Of a stretch of DNA of 64,000 bases, positions 7,240 through 16,371 are shown one piece after another. This stretch comes from Caulobacterales bacterium (GTDB taxonomy: Bacteria > Pseudomonadota > Alphaproteobacteria > Caulobacterales > Aquidulcibacteraceae). Below the pieces are notes generated by a model. That model worked only from the letters and a program-made list of their open reading frames with translations. It ran no database searches and was not told the DNA's origin. The position numbers and the translations under genes were made by a program. The stretch lies in assembly GCA_017303355.1 (NCBI GenBank), contig JAFLCU010000005.1, forward strand, positions 186,001-250,000. Reading direction: 5' to 3'. Each line of letters begins with the position of its first letter. Within the stretch, counting starts at the first letter, position 1.

Positions 7240-9702
7240 TTGTCGAATGCAGAAAACTTTGACGCGCCGTCGGGCCAAGCGCCCGACAAGGCAATCCGGC
7301 CCTTCATGGCGCTGGTGCTGGTGTTCGTCACCGCATTCTTCATAGCCATCGGCGCGCAGATCAAAGCGTACCGCGACAGCGCCGCTGAAACGGTCGTCGC
7401 GGCGCAAGCATCGACGGCGGGCCTCGTCGCCGAGCGCATCAACGCCAACCTGGCCGTCGCCATGGGCGCCGCGGCAGGCGCGGCCGATGTTGCGCGCGCC
7501 GCAGGCGGCGTCGGCGCCGATCCGCGCAGCGTCGCGAACGCTGCGGCGAATTCCTCGCCGGCCGTGGGCGCCGCCATCGTTACGCGCGACGGCGTGGTGG
7601 AGGCCGTTACCGATCCACAACATAGCGCGGTCGCGGCCGCCGCCGCACAGGCCGCCTCAACCTCCGACGCCGCCTGGGCCGGCGCGCCAGACATGGGTGA
7701 GCTCGCCACGGCGCCGACGATTGTGCGTCACGTCGGCGAACGTTCGATCGTGACGATCATCGATCCAGCACGGCTGCTGCCGGATCTCGACGCCAATGCG
7801 CGCGTGATCATCACCTCGCCGGCGGGCGACATTCTTTACGCGTCGCCCGCGCTGCAATCGGCCGGCATCCGCGCACAACAGCAAATTCTCTCCGCCGCAC
7901 GCACCGAGGCGGCCGGCACGCTCATCCGTGACGGGTCCGGTTCGACCTGGGTCGCCGCTGAAGCCACGGCGCAGATCGGCGAATTCCGCGTGCTCGTCGC
8001 TTCGCCCGCGCCCACCGACATGCAGCTTTGGCTGGCCGCGCTGTTGCGTTTCGCCCTGGTCGCGGCAGCCCCGCTGGCGGCGATCGCGGTGCTTTACTTG
8101 CTGATGCGCCAAAACGCACAACGCGCGCGGCTCGCCGAAGCGGAGGCCGCGCGCGCGGAAACGCATTTCCGCATCGCCGCCGATGGCGCCAAAGTCGGCG
8201 TGCTGGAATGGCGTCCGTCGGCTGACGAGGTGCAGATGTCCGAGCAGGCCGCACGGCTCCTCGGCGCGCCCAGCGACACGCTGGGCTTGCGCGAATTCCT
8301 TGAGCTTGTGCTGAGCGAGGATCGCTTCGGCGTCGAGGAAGAATTCCGCCGTGCTCGGCAAACTGGCCTGCTCGATGCACGCTTCCGCGTGACGCGCGGC
8401 GGCGGCTTGGCCTGGATCGAAGCGCGTGGCGCGGCAGTGGAAGATTCCGCCGGCCGCATGGAGACCCGCGTTTTCGCGACCGTGATCGATGCGACGCAGC
8501 GCCACGAAGCCGAACAGCGCGTTGGCCACCTTGAGCGTCAACTGCGCGCCGCGATCGAGAATTTCTCGGGCCCGTTCGCACTTTGGGATGCGCGCAAGCG
8601 CCTGCTGCTTTGGAACCAGAGCTTCGCCGAAGCCTTCAAGCTCGGCCCGGAAATTCTGCGCCATCGCGCCTCGTATGAAGCCATCGCCGCCGCATCGATC
8701 CCCGCCATCCGCCGCGAGAAGCATGAACCGGAAAACCCGGACGTGCGCGTCATCGAACTCGCGACCGGCCAATGGCTGCACATCGTGGAGCGCCGCGCCG
8801 CTGATGGCGGCGTGATCACCGTCGGCGTCGACATTACGCCGCTCAAGCGCCAGGAGCTTGAACTCGCGCGCAATGAAAAACGCCTCTCGGATGCGCTGAC
8901 CCGCGCCGAAAGCCAAGAATATCGTATCAAGGCGTTGGCCAAGGAAGCGCACGAGGAGCGCCAGAAAGCCGAGGAAGCCAGCCGCGCCAAGAGCACGTTC
9001 CTCGCGAACATGAGCCACGAGCTGCGTACGCCGCTGAATGCCGTAATCGGCTTCTCTGAGATCATGGCCAAGGAATTGTTCGGCCCGATCGGCAACGATC
9101 AGTACAAGCAATATTCGACCGACATTTTCGACAGCGGCAATCACCTGCTCGATCTGATCAACGACATTCTCGATATGGCCAAGATCGAGGCCAACAAGCT
9201 GACGCTCACGCCGCGCCCGCTCGATCCGAGCGTCGCGATCGAGCAGGCTGTGCGCCTCACCAAGCGCAAGGCCGAAGAGAAAGGCCTCTCCATCGTTGTC
9301 GACGCCGAGGAGCTGCCGGAGATCGAAGCGGACCATCGCGCGGTGAAGCAGATTCTGCTGAACCTGCTCTCAAACGCCGTGAAATTCACCGACCAAGGCG
9401 CGATCATGGTGCATGGCCGCGGCGGCCCCGCCGGCCTTACGCTCCGCGTGGTCGATACCGGCTGCGGCATCCCGCCCGAACACCTGCCCCGCTTGGCGCG
9501 TCCGTTCGAGCAGGTCGAGGAAGAGCTCACGCGCAACAATCACGGCACCGGCCTTGGCTTGGCGCTCACCAAGTCGCTGGCGGAAATGCACGGCGGCAAG
9601 CTCTCGATCCAAAGCGAGGTGGGCCGCGGCACGATCGTGACCGTGACGCTGCCGCGCACGTTCGGCGGCACGCGCGAAGCCGAAGCCACCGCCGCTGAAT
9701 AA
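7240..9702 (+). CDS. Membrane-bound PAS sensor histidine kinase, PleC-like (820 aa)
   Basis: N-terminal transmembrane segment (about residues 22-44), a periplasmic stretch of about 210 residues rich in Ala, a second membrane segment (about 262-286), PAS-type domains (about 300-540), then HisKA with HELRTPLNAVIGFSEIM (phospho-His593) and an HATPase domain with GTGLGLALTKSLAEMHGG near the end. Layout and kinase core resemble PleC, the kinase/phosphatase of DivK and PleD in Caulobacter. I chose TTG at 7240 because GAGGAA lies six bases before it; an in-frame start at 7105 would add 45 residues with no good ribosome site. There is no receiver domain. The PleC assignment is by similarity only. Confidence 0.8.
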   Translation: MSNAENFDAPSGQAPDKAIRPFMALVLVFVTAFFIAIGAQIKAYRDSAAETVVAAQASTAGLVAERINANLAVAMGAAAGAADVARAAGGVGADPRSVANAAANSSPAVGAAIVTRDGVVEAVTDPQHSAVAAAAAQAASTSDAAWAGAPDMGELATAPTIVRHVGERSIVTIIDPARLLPDLDANARVIITSPAGDILYASPALQSAGIRAQQQILSAARTEAAGTLIRDGSGSTWVAAEATAQIGEFRVLVASPAPTDMQLWLAALLRFALVAAAPLAAIAVLYLLMRQNAQRARLAEAEAARAETHFRIAADGAKVGVLEWRPSADEVQMSEQAARLLGAPSDTLGLREFLELVLSEDRFGVEEEFRRARQTGLLDARFRVTRGGGLAWIEARGAAVEDSAGRMETRVFATVIDATQRHEAEQRVGHLERQLRAAIENFSGPFALWDARKRLLLWNQSFAEAFKLGPEILRHRASYEAIAAASIPAIRREKHEPENPDVRVIELATGQWLHIVERRAADGGVITVGVDITPLKRQELELARNEKRLSDALTRAESQEYRIKALAKEAHEERQKAEEASRAKSTFLANMSHELRTPLNAVIGFSEIMAKELFGPIGNDQYKQYSTDIFDSGNHLLDLINDILDMAKIEANKLTLTPRPLDPSVAIEQAVRLTKRKAEEKGLSIVVDAEELPEIEADHRAVKQILLNLLSNAVKFTDQGAIMVHGRGGPAGLTLRVVDTGCGIPPEHLPRLARPFEQVEEELTRNNHGTGLGLALTKSLAEMHGGKLSIQSEVGRGTIVTVTLPRTFGGTREAEATAAE

Positions 9703-9705
9703 GAT

Positions 9706-10341
9706 TTACGGCGTCGGCGCCGCTTGATCCCGTTCTTCGCGCTGCTCCCGGCGCTCCCGCAAACGTTCGCGCAGCCGTTCACGCCGCTCATCGCGTGAAA
9801 GCGGCTCGCGCTGCTCGCGCAGGCCCGGCGCAATCGCCGGCGCGCCCGTTGCGCCATCTTCCGTCGGCATCAAGCTTGGCCTTGAAGCAGGCGCCGCCGC
9901 ACGTAACGCCTCGATCGTGGACTGGCGCTGCTCAGGCGTGAGTGTCGCGAACGCATCGATCATGTTGTCATGGAAGACGCCGATGGCGGCCTGATCCGCC
10001 TCGCGCAGCCGCGCGAACGCGGCGCGCACGCGCACGGCATCGAACGGCTCTTCCGTGGTCACGGCGAACGCATCGCGACGCGCCTGGATCGCCGCTTGGC
10101 GCGCATCGCGTGATTCTTGCCAGCTGCGCACAAGTTCCCGGCGCACGGCCGGCCGCGCCTCGGCCGGGATCGCCGCCATGAAAGCGCGCACGCCCGGCAT
10201 ACGCGCAACCAACGCCTCGGGATTTTCGCGCTGCACACGGACGCCTGCTGCGACCGCGCCGACCACCGCACCGATCACCAGCAGGTTCACTGCCAGCGAG
10301 ATAAACAACAGCGTACGCCATGGGAAGCGAGACTCGCTCAT
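9706..10341 (-). CDS. CpxP-like periplasmic protein with N-terminal anchor (211 aa)
   Basis: One membrane segment (about residues 9-33) followed by a helical periplasmic domain with the LTPEQRQ motif (about 132-138) found in CpxP/Spy and heavy-metal-resistance (periplasmic sensor) proteins. The tail is extremely Arg/Glu rich (repeats of RERLRERREQ type), probably a charged helix. The start overlaps the upstream gene stop (ATGA), so it is translationally coupled to the probable anti-sigma factor and sigma factor. By context it may monitor envelope stress for that sigma factor; this is inference. Confidence 0.65.
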   Translation of the reverse strand: MSESRFPWRTLLFISLAVNLLVIGAVVGAVAAGVRVQRENPEALVARMPGVRAFMAAIPAEARPAVRRELVRSWQESRDARQAAIQARRDAFAVTTEEPFDAVRVRAAFARLREADQAAIGVFHDNMIDAFATLTPEQRQSTIEALRAAAPASRPSLMPTEDGATGAPAIAPGLREQREPLSRDERRERLRERLRERREQREERDQAAPTP

Positions 10342-10733
10342 CCCTCTTCTCCGATCATCGGCGCCTCGAAGGCCATAGCGAAATATTCGTCATCTTCCAT
10401 CGGCGGCAGCGGCGCGAGGAGCCCGCCGCCAAAGCCCAGCACCACGCCAAACAGCGCACACGCGGCCAACGCCATCAGCGCGCGGCGATCAAAGCCCACG
10501 GGCGCCGCGCCGCTTGGCGCGCACGCTAGAATGCGCGCGGCAAGCGCGCTTGTGTCCGACACGGCGCGCGCGGCCTCCAAGGCGGCATCGAGCGCGCGCG
10601 CTTCGGCGAGCGCTTCGCCCACCTCGGCGTTCCGCGCGGCGAAGGACTCGGCCGCACCACGCTCCTCCGCCGGCCAGCGGCTGAAATCCGCGCCGTAGGC
10701 TTCCAGCAATGTCTCGAACCGCATCCGGTCCAT
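10338..10733 (-). CDS. Single-pass membrane protein, probable anti-sigma factor (131 aa)
   Basis: Starts at the ATG at 10733, preceded by GGGAAGG; a GTG at 10754 overlapping the sigma factor stop is the alternative. The cytoplasmic N-terminal part (FETLLEAYGADFSRWP, Ala/Glu helices) is followed by one membrane helix (about residues 82-102) and a short acidic tail. This topology, and the position directly after an ECF sigma gene, fit an anti-sigma factor. There is no visible zinc-binding HXXXCXXC motif, so it is not a ZAS-type. Function is inferred from context. Confidence 0.6.
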   Translation of the reverse strand: MDRMRFETLLEAYGADFSRWPAEERGAAESFAARNAEVGEALAEARALDAALEAARAVSDTSALAARILACAPSGAAPVGFDRRALMALAACALFGVVLGFGGGLLAPLPPMEDDEYFAMAFEAPMIGEEG

Positions 10734-10750
10734 GAGCTTACCTTCCCTCG

Positions 10751-11332
10751 TCACAATCTCGGGGCGCCATCGGCGTCCCCCATCAAGTCCGACGCGACGT
10801 CCGCCAAGGCCGCCTTCAGCGCGCGACGCCCGCGCGAAAGAAGCGACTCCAAAGCTTCAACGCTGACTTCCAGCGTTTCCGCCGCAGCAATGTTGCTGAG
10901 TTCCTGAAAATGCACCAACGCAATCGCCGCCCGCTGCCGCTCCGGCAGTTGGGCGAGCGCCGCATGCACCTTGTTGGCGCGCTGCTGGGCCAGCCAAAGC
11001 TCGCTCGCCATCGGTCGGCCATCCGGCACATTGATGCCGGCGTCCGGGTCGGGCGTTTCGCGGCGGCGGCGCAGCCTGTCGTAGCAGAGATTGAGCGCGA
11101 CCCGGTGCATCCAGGTTTCGAACTTGGCGGCGCCCGGTTTCCAGCGCGCGGCCTCGCGCCAGACACGCAGGAACACTTCCTGGGCCACGTCCTCGGCTTC
11201 GTTCGCGTCATTGAGCATACGACGGGCCAAGCCCACCATGCGCGGCAAATGCCGACGCACGAGCGCTTCCGCGGCTCTAGCGTCGCCAGCCCCCGCGTTC
11301 CGGACGAGCTCCGCGTCCGGATCGACGATCAT
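10751..11332 (-). CDS. ECF-family RNA polymerase sigma factor
   Basis: 193 residues with both sigma-70 core regions: region 2 (VRRHLPRMVGLARRML, then NEAEDVAQEVFLRVWR) and region 4 (LPERQRAAIALVHFQELSNIAAAETL, the -35 recognition helix-turn-helix). There is no region 1 or 3, as expected for the extracytoplasmic-function group. It lies 69 bases after glnE and is followed by a membrane protein and a CpxP-like protein in the same operon, suggesting an envelope-stress regulon. Its own promoter cannot be assigned with confidence. Confidence 0.92.
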   Translation of the reverse strand: MIVDPDAELVRNAGAGDARAAEALVRRHLPRMVGLARRMLNDANEAEDVAQEVFLRVWREAARWKPGAAKFETWMHRVALNLCYDRLRRRRETPDPDAGINVPDGRPMASELWLAQQRANKVHAALAQLPERQRAAIALVHFQELSNIAAAETLEVSVEALESLLSRGRRALKAALADVASDLMGDADGAPRL

Positions 11333-11401
11333 AAACGCCTAGCCCTCATAGCTCCCTTTGACCGCCGTCGCGGCGTAAGGCCCATCTCGGTGTCCAGTAC
11401 C

Positions 11402-14278
11402 CTAACGGCCAAGCGGCTGGCTTCCGTCGCCCAGCGGGCCGACGATCCGCACAAAGTCCGCGCGCACGGCGGCGCGCGCCACCTGCAGCCGCTGCTCCAA
11501 CGCCTCGAAATCAGACGCGCCCGACAGCAACGTTAACCGTGCTCGCAATGGCTCCGGCGCTTCGGCGGCGTTGAAATCGCCAGCGACGCAGATTCGCAGC
11601 GTCTGCTGTAGATCACTCAGCAAGCGCCAGGCTTCCGTGAGCCGTGCGTGATCCTCCGGCGCAAGCGCGCCGGCCGCCGCCAATCTATCCAGCGCGTCGC
11701 CGGTGTTCGCGGAAAGCACGCCCGGCGTCACCGAGGCGTAGATCAATTGCAGCGCTTGCGCGATAAATTCGATATCGACGAAGCCACCCGGCGTCAGCTT
11801 CAGATCCCAAGCATTGCGCGAATTGCGTTCGCGCTCCATCAAGCCGCGCATCTGCGCCACGTCGGAGCGAATCTTCGCCGCGTCGCGCACGCGCACGAGC
11901 GATGCTTGCGTCGATGCGCGGACCCGCCGCGCCAATTCCGGATCACCCGCGACAACGCGCAAGCGCGTGAGCGCCTGCAATTCCCATGTCCAAGCCTCCT
12001 CGGCGTAGTAACGCTCAAAGGAAGAAAAACGCACGGCCACCGGCCCCTTAGACCCCGATGGGCGAAGCTTGGTATCGATTTCGTAGAGCTCACCTTCTTC
12101 GGTCGGCGCGGAGAGCGCGCTGATCAGGCGCTGCGTCACGCGCGCATAATATTCGCCAGCAGTAAGACGCCCGCCCGGCGCATCGGCGGGCGCGTCATAG
12201 ACGACCATAATGTCGAGATCGGAGCCCTCGGTAAGTTCGCGGCCGCCAAACTTGCCAAGCGCCAACACCACGAACGCGCCAGTCGGCGGCCCATACATGC
12301 GCTCCACTTCGCTCGACGCAGCGTCCGCCATGGCGCCGACACACGCCTCGGCGAGATCGGCGTAGGCCGCGCCCGCGTCTTGCGCGTTCGCGGCGCCTTC
12401 CAGCACCTGCACGCCAATGCGGAACGCTTCCTCGCGCTGAAAGCGCCGCGCCGCATTGAGCTTGGCCTCAAAGCTTGCGGCGTCCGCCAGGCGATCCGAC
12501 AGCAAGGCGGCGAACACGCCCGGCTCGTCCTGCGCCAGCGGCACGCCAAAACGCGGCTCGATCAAGGCGTCGAGCAAGGCGGGACGGCGCGCCAGCGCAT
12601 CGGCCAAGCGTGGCGCCAAGGTCAGCAAGCGCGCGAGAAGATCGAGAAATGCCGGGCGCGCCTCCAGCAAGGAGAGCACTTGCACGCCCGCCGACAGGCC
12701 CGCGAAAAACGACGTGAAGCGCGCAAACGCCTGGTCGGGATCGCCCGCCGCCGCCAACGCGCGCAGCAAGCGCGGCGTTAGGCGCGTCAGCACTTCACGC
12801 GCCCGCTCGGAGCGCATGGCGCGGACGCGCCCGTGGTGCCAGCCGCGTATGGTTTGGCTGACGAAATCTGGCCTCTGAAAACCCAATTTTCCGATCGTGC
12901 TCAACGTCTCCGCGTGATCTTCAACGCCGGTGAAGATCAAGCTGCCCATCGGGTCCGCGAGGCTTTCGCCACGGCCAAACAATTGGTGATCGATCTCGGA
13001 GACGATCCGCCGGCGCTCGATCAAGGCGGCGTCAAAATCCTTGAGCGCCTCAAACCCGCACAGCGCGGCGACGCGCGCACGCGCCTCAACGTCACCAGGG
13101 ACGCGATGGGTCTGCGCATCCTCCAGCATTTGAATGCGATGCTCGACCTCGCGGTAAAATACGTACGCCTCATGCAGCGCATCGCGCGCGTTCGCCGCAA
13201 TTGCGCCGGCCTCAACCAGCGCATCAAGCGCGGCGAGCGTGCGCTGCGCCCGCAGCTTCTTGTTGCGGCCGCCAAGGATGAGTTGTTGCGTTTGCGCGAA
13301 CAATTCGATGTCGCGAATGCCGCCGCGACCCAGCTTTACGTCGAACACCGCCTCGCCGAGCTCAGCGCTCTTGTGCGCCGAGAGTATCTGACGCTTGATC
13401 GAATGCACGTCTTCGACGGCGGCGAAATCGAGATGCTTGCGCCAGATGAAGGGTTCGAGCGACGCCAAGAACTCACGTCCGCAGGAGCGATCACCGGCAG
13501 CCGCGCGCGCTTTGATGAACGCGGCGCGTTCCCAATTCTGTCCGAGGTTCTGGTAATAGTGCTCCGCCGACGCAATCGAGACGGCGACCGGCGTCGAACC
13601 GGGATCAGGGCGCAGCCGTAGATCGGTGCGAAACACGTAACCGTCCGGCGTCACCTCTTCGAGCGCGCGCACAAGCGGCGCCACCAGACGCACCGCGGCG
13701 ACTCGCGGCTCGCGCGCATTGCTCGTGCGTAGGATCTGCGCATCAAAGAACACCGAGAAATCGATGTCGCTGGAATAGTTCAATTCGCCCGCGCCCATCT
13801 TGCCCATGGCGATCAGCGCAAACCCGGGCACGGGGCCATCGTCGCCAGCGAAATCAACGAGCGTAATGTCGCCCCGCGCCTCGCTTTCACGCGCGCCCAC
13901 CGCGAGTGCGGCGCGCAACGCGGCGTCAGCGAAATCCGTCAGCGCGCCGGTGACGCGCGCGAGCGGCCAGACGCCCGCGAGGTCAGCGATCGCCGTAGCC
14001 AAGTGCATCGCGCCTTTCGCCTGCCGCAGAGCGCGCATCGCCTCTTCGAGCGGCGGCGGATCAAGCGCGATCGCGTGCGCAACGCCCAGCGCCTCACGCA
14101 GCAGCCGCTCCGCCCACTCCGAATCGACCGCTTCCAGCAGATCGGTGCGCTGATCAAGCAAACGCCTGAGATAAGGCGCGTGTTGGTGCGCGGCGGCGGC
14201 CGCGATCTCCCATCGCGATCCAGCGAATGCAGCCGGCGCGGAAACGCTCGCCAGGCCGGGGGTTACGGCGCGCATCAT
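11402..14278 (-). CDS. glnE: Bifunctional glutamine synthetase adenylyltransferase/deadenylase
   Basis: Controls glutamine synthetase by adding or removing AMP in response to PII signalling. Two nucleotidyltransferase modules are visible: the N-terminal adenylyl-removing domain with SSDIDF (about residues 169-174) and the C-terminal adenylylating domain with GGRELTEGSDLDIMVVYD (about 675-695), separated by a helical linker. Length 958 fits the family. The start overlaps the upstream histidine kinase stop by four bases (ATGA), so glnE is translationally coupled to the two-component genes. This degP-regulator-kinase-glnE order recurs in alphaproteobacteria. Confidence 0.97.
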   Translation of the reverse strand: MMRAVTPGLASVSAPAAFAGSRWEIAAAAAHQHAPYLRRLLDQRTDLLEAVDSEWAERLLREALGVAHAIALDPPPLEEAMRALRQAKGAMHLATAIADLAGVWPLARVTGALTDFADAALRAALAVGARESEARGDITLVDFAGDDGPVPGFALIAMGKMGAGELNYSSDIDFSVFFDAQILRTSNAREPRVAAVRLVAPLVRALEEVTPDGYVFRTDLRLRPDPGSTPVAVSIASAEHYYQNLGQNWERAAFIKARAAAGDRSCGREFLASLEPFIWRKHLDFAAVEDVHSIKRQILSAHKSAELGEAVFDVKLGRGGIRDIELFAQTQQLILGGRNKKLRAQRTLAALDALVEAGAIAANARDALHEAYVFYREVEHRIQMLEDAQTHRVPGDVEARARVAALCGFEALKDFDAALIERRRIVSEIDHQLFGRGESLADPMGSLIFTGVEDHAETLSTIGKLGFQRPDFVSQTIRGWHHGRVRAMRSERAREVLTRLTPRLLRALAAAGDPDQAFARFTSFFAGLSAGVQVLSLLEARPAFLDLLARLLTLAPRLADALARRPALLDALIEPRFGVPLAQDEPGVFAALLSDRLADAASFEAKLNAARRFQREEAFRIGVQVLEGAANAQDAGAAYADLAEACVGAMADAASSEVERMYGPPTGAFVVLALGKFGGRELTEGSDLDIMVVYDAPADAPGGRLTAGEYYARVTQRLISALSAPTEEGELYEIDTKLRPSGSKGPVAVRFSSFERYYAEEAWTWELQALTRLRVVAGDPELARRVRASTQASLVRVRDAAKIRSDVAQMRGLMERERNSRNAWDLKLTPGGFVDIEFIAQALQLIYASVTPGVLSANTGDALDRLAAAGALAPEDHARLTEAWRLLSDLQQTLRICVAGDFNAAEAPEPLRARLTLLSGASDFEALEQRLQVARAAVRADFVRIVGPLGDGSQPLGR

Positions 14279-15681
14279 CGTGCGGCCGCCGCGTCAATCG
14301 CCGGCAGAACCAGCGCCGCGCACAAACCGTGATGCGTCTCGTCGCCAAGGCCGTCGCGCAAATGCAAACCGCCGCGATGCAGACGCGCCACCGCGGCAAC
14401 AAGGCTCAAGCCCAAGCCGGCGCCCGGCGACGATCGCGCGCTCTCCAGCCGCACGAAGCGTTCGAGCACCCGCTCGCGCTCGCTCGGCGGAATGCCCGGG
14501 CCGTCATCCGACACAGCGATCTCAATGCGACCATCCGGGCGACGCACAGCCTTCACCTCCACGCGCCCGCCTTCGGGCGTATATTTGAGCGCGTTCTCAA
14601 TGAGGTTCGAAACCGCCTGATTGAAGAGGCCCTGTTCTCCGCTCAGCACGAGCCCATCGGCGATTTCGCCACACAATGTACGTCCCTGCTCTTCCGCGGC
14701 CGGTTCATAGAAATCGACCAGCTCGCGCAAATCCTCGGTGGCGTCGATGCGCTCGAAGCGCCAGTCGGGATTGGATTCGACGCGCGCCAATTTCAGCACG
14801 GCCGCGAACATATCAAGCAAACGATCCGCTTCTTCGAGCGCCTTGCGCAAAGCTTCGCGATCCGCCTCCACATCAGGCGGGGCATCGAGCGCGGATTCCA
14901 GACGATGCCGGAAGCGGGTGAGCGGCGAGCGCAAATCGTGGGCGATGGCGTCGCCCGCCGTGCGCGAGATCGCCATCAGACGCTCAAGCCGATCCAGCAT
15001 CGCATTGATGGCGACGGCGAGCGCATCATACTCATCGCCCTCGCCCGTGACGGGCGCGCGGCGCGTCAGATCGCCGGCCATGACGTCGCGCGTCGTGTTC
15101 GTCAACGCTTCCACCCGCTGGCCGGCGAGCCACGCGCCAGCGAGCCCACTGGCGAACGCGAACAAGATGCCAACGGCGGCAACGGTCCACAGCGCGCGGG
15201 TGATGCGGCCCGAGATCAACGCGGTGTCGCCCAAGTCGCGCGCGACAAGCAGGATTGGCCCGTTGAGCAAACGGCCGACCTGACCGCGCGCACGGCCGCG
15301 CTCAAGCTCGCCACTCTCGTCCGGGCGTTCAAAGGTGAAATCGATGCGCTCGACCGTCTCGCCCGGCAGTACCGGCAATTGAGGAAAGTCGCCCGTGATG
15401 ATGACGCCGTTTGGCTCCGCAAGCACATAGAGCAACGGCCCCTGGCGCGCCGCGCGCTCGACCACTTCCTGGTTCAGTCTGCGGATGCCGCCCTCGCCGT
15501 AGGCGCGCTCGAGCGTTGCGTATTCCTGATCGGCGAGAATGTCGGAGTCGGCGTTCAACTGGCCGACCGTGGCGAGATACACATAGATCAGCAGCGCCAC
15601 GACAAAAGACAGCACAATGCCGGCCTGCACGAGGGCAAGCCGGAAGGTCGTGGTCCGAAGAAGCGCGAGGCCTGGCCTCAT
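14275..15681 (-). CDS. Sensor histidine kinase of the degP-glnE cluster (468 aa)
   Basis: Classical membrane kinase: membrane segment about residues 17-38, a periplasmic domain of about 120 residues, a second segment about 164-187, HAMP linker (188-240), phospho-acceptor HDLRSPL (His248), and an HATPase domain with DDGPGIPPSERERVLERF and GAGLGLSLV. Its start overlaps the response regulator stop by four bases, marking a cognate pair. It is distinct from the FeuQ-like kinase at 21.6 kb. The signal is unknown; linkage to degP suggests an envelope cue. Confidence 0.92.
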   Translation of the reverse strand: MRPGLALLRTTTFRLALVQAGIVLSFVVALLIYVYLATVGQLNADSDILADQEYATLERAYGEGGIRRLNQEVVERAARQGPLLYVLAEPNGVIITGDFPQLPVLPGETVERIDFTFERPDESGELERGRARGQVGRLLNGPILLVARDLGDTALISGRITRALWTVAAVGILFAFASGLAGAWLAGQRVEALTNTTRDVMAGDLTRRAPVTGEGDEYDALAVAINAMLDRLERLMAISRTAGDAIAHDLRSPLTRFRHRLESALDAPPDVEADREALRKALEEADRLLDMFAAVLKLARVESNPDWRFERIDATEDLRELVDFYEPAAEEQGRTLCGEIADGLVLSGEQGLFNQAVSNLIENALKYTPEGGRVEVKAVRRPDGRIEIAVSDDGPGIPPSERERVLERFVRLESARSSPGAGLGLSLVAAVARLHRGGLHLRDGLGDETHHGLCAALVLPAIDAAAAR

Positions 15682-16346
15682 GCCTCCAGTCGATAACCCG
15701 AACCTCTTACCGTGTGCAAAAGGGACTGTGCGAAGTCGCGGTCGATTTTCGACCGCAGACGCGAGATATGCACATCGATCACGTTCGTTTGCGGATCGAA
15801 ATGATAATCCCAGACGTTTTCGAGCAGCATCTTGCGCGTCACCGTCTGGCCGGAATTGCGCATGAGGTACTCAAGCAGGCGAAACTCGCGCGGCTGTAGA
15901 TCGAGCTTCTTGCCGCCGCGCTTCACGATGCGCGCCAGCAGATCCATCTCCAGATCGCCAACCTGAAGCCGCGTCTGCGCCTCACGCCCGCGGCCATTCC
16001 AGAGCGCCTTCACCCGCGCCAGCAATTCGCGCGTCGAGTACGGCTTGCCGAGATAATCATTCGCGCCCGCCTCAAGACCTTCGACGCGGTGGTCCTCGTC
16101 GTGCAGCGCCGACAACATCAGCACTGGCGTCGACAAGCCCTGCTCGCGCAAATCCTTGATCACCGACACGCCGAGCTTTTTCGGCAGCATGCGGTCCAGC
16201 ACGATCACGTCGTAGCCGCCGTTCAACGCCATCGACTGGCCCAGTTCGCCGTCGCCGGCGATCTCCACATCGTGCTCGTCGGCCGTGAGTGACGCCTTCA
16301 GGCTTTGCGCCATGTCGGCGTCGTCCTCAACGAGTAGTACTCTCAT
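15678..16346 (-). CDS. OmpR/PhoB-family response regulator (222 aa)
   Basis: Receiver domain with acidic pocket Glu7-Asp8-Asp9 and phospho-acceptor Asp51, then a winged-helix DNA-binding domain (about residues 125-220, with LDLQPREFRLLEYLMRNSG and NVIDVHISRLRSKID). I chose the ATG at 16346, preceded by GGGAGA, because it gives the canonical MRVLLVEDD start; a longer frame upstream only runs into the degP gene. It lies 25 bases after degP and four bases into the kinase gene. Confidence 0.94.
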   Translation of the reverse strand: MRVLLVEDDADMAQSLKASLTADEHDVEIAGDGELGQSMALNGGYDVIVLDRMLPKKLGVSVIKDLREQGLSTPVLMLSALHDEDHRVEGLEAGANDYLGKPYSTRELLARVKALWNGRGREAQTRLQVGDLEMDLLARIVKRGGKKLDLQPREFRLLEYLMRNSGQTVTRKMLLENVWDYHFDPQTNVIDVHISRLRSKIDRDFAQSLLHTVRGSGYRLEA

Positions 16347-16371
16347 ACGCTCGTCTCCCTCTTCATCCGCA

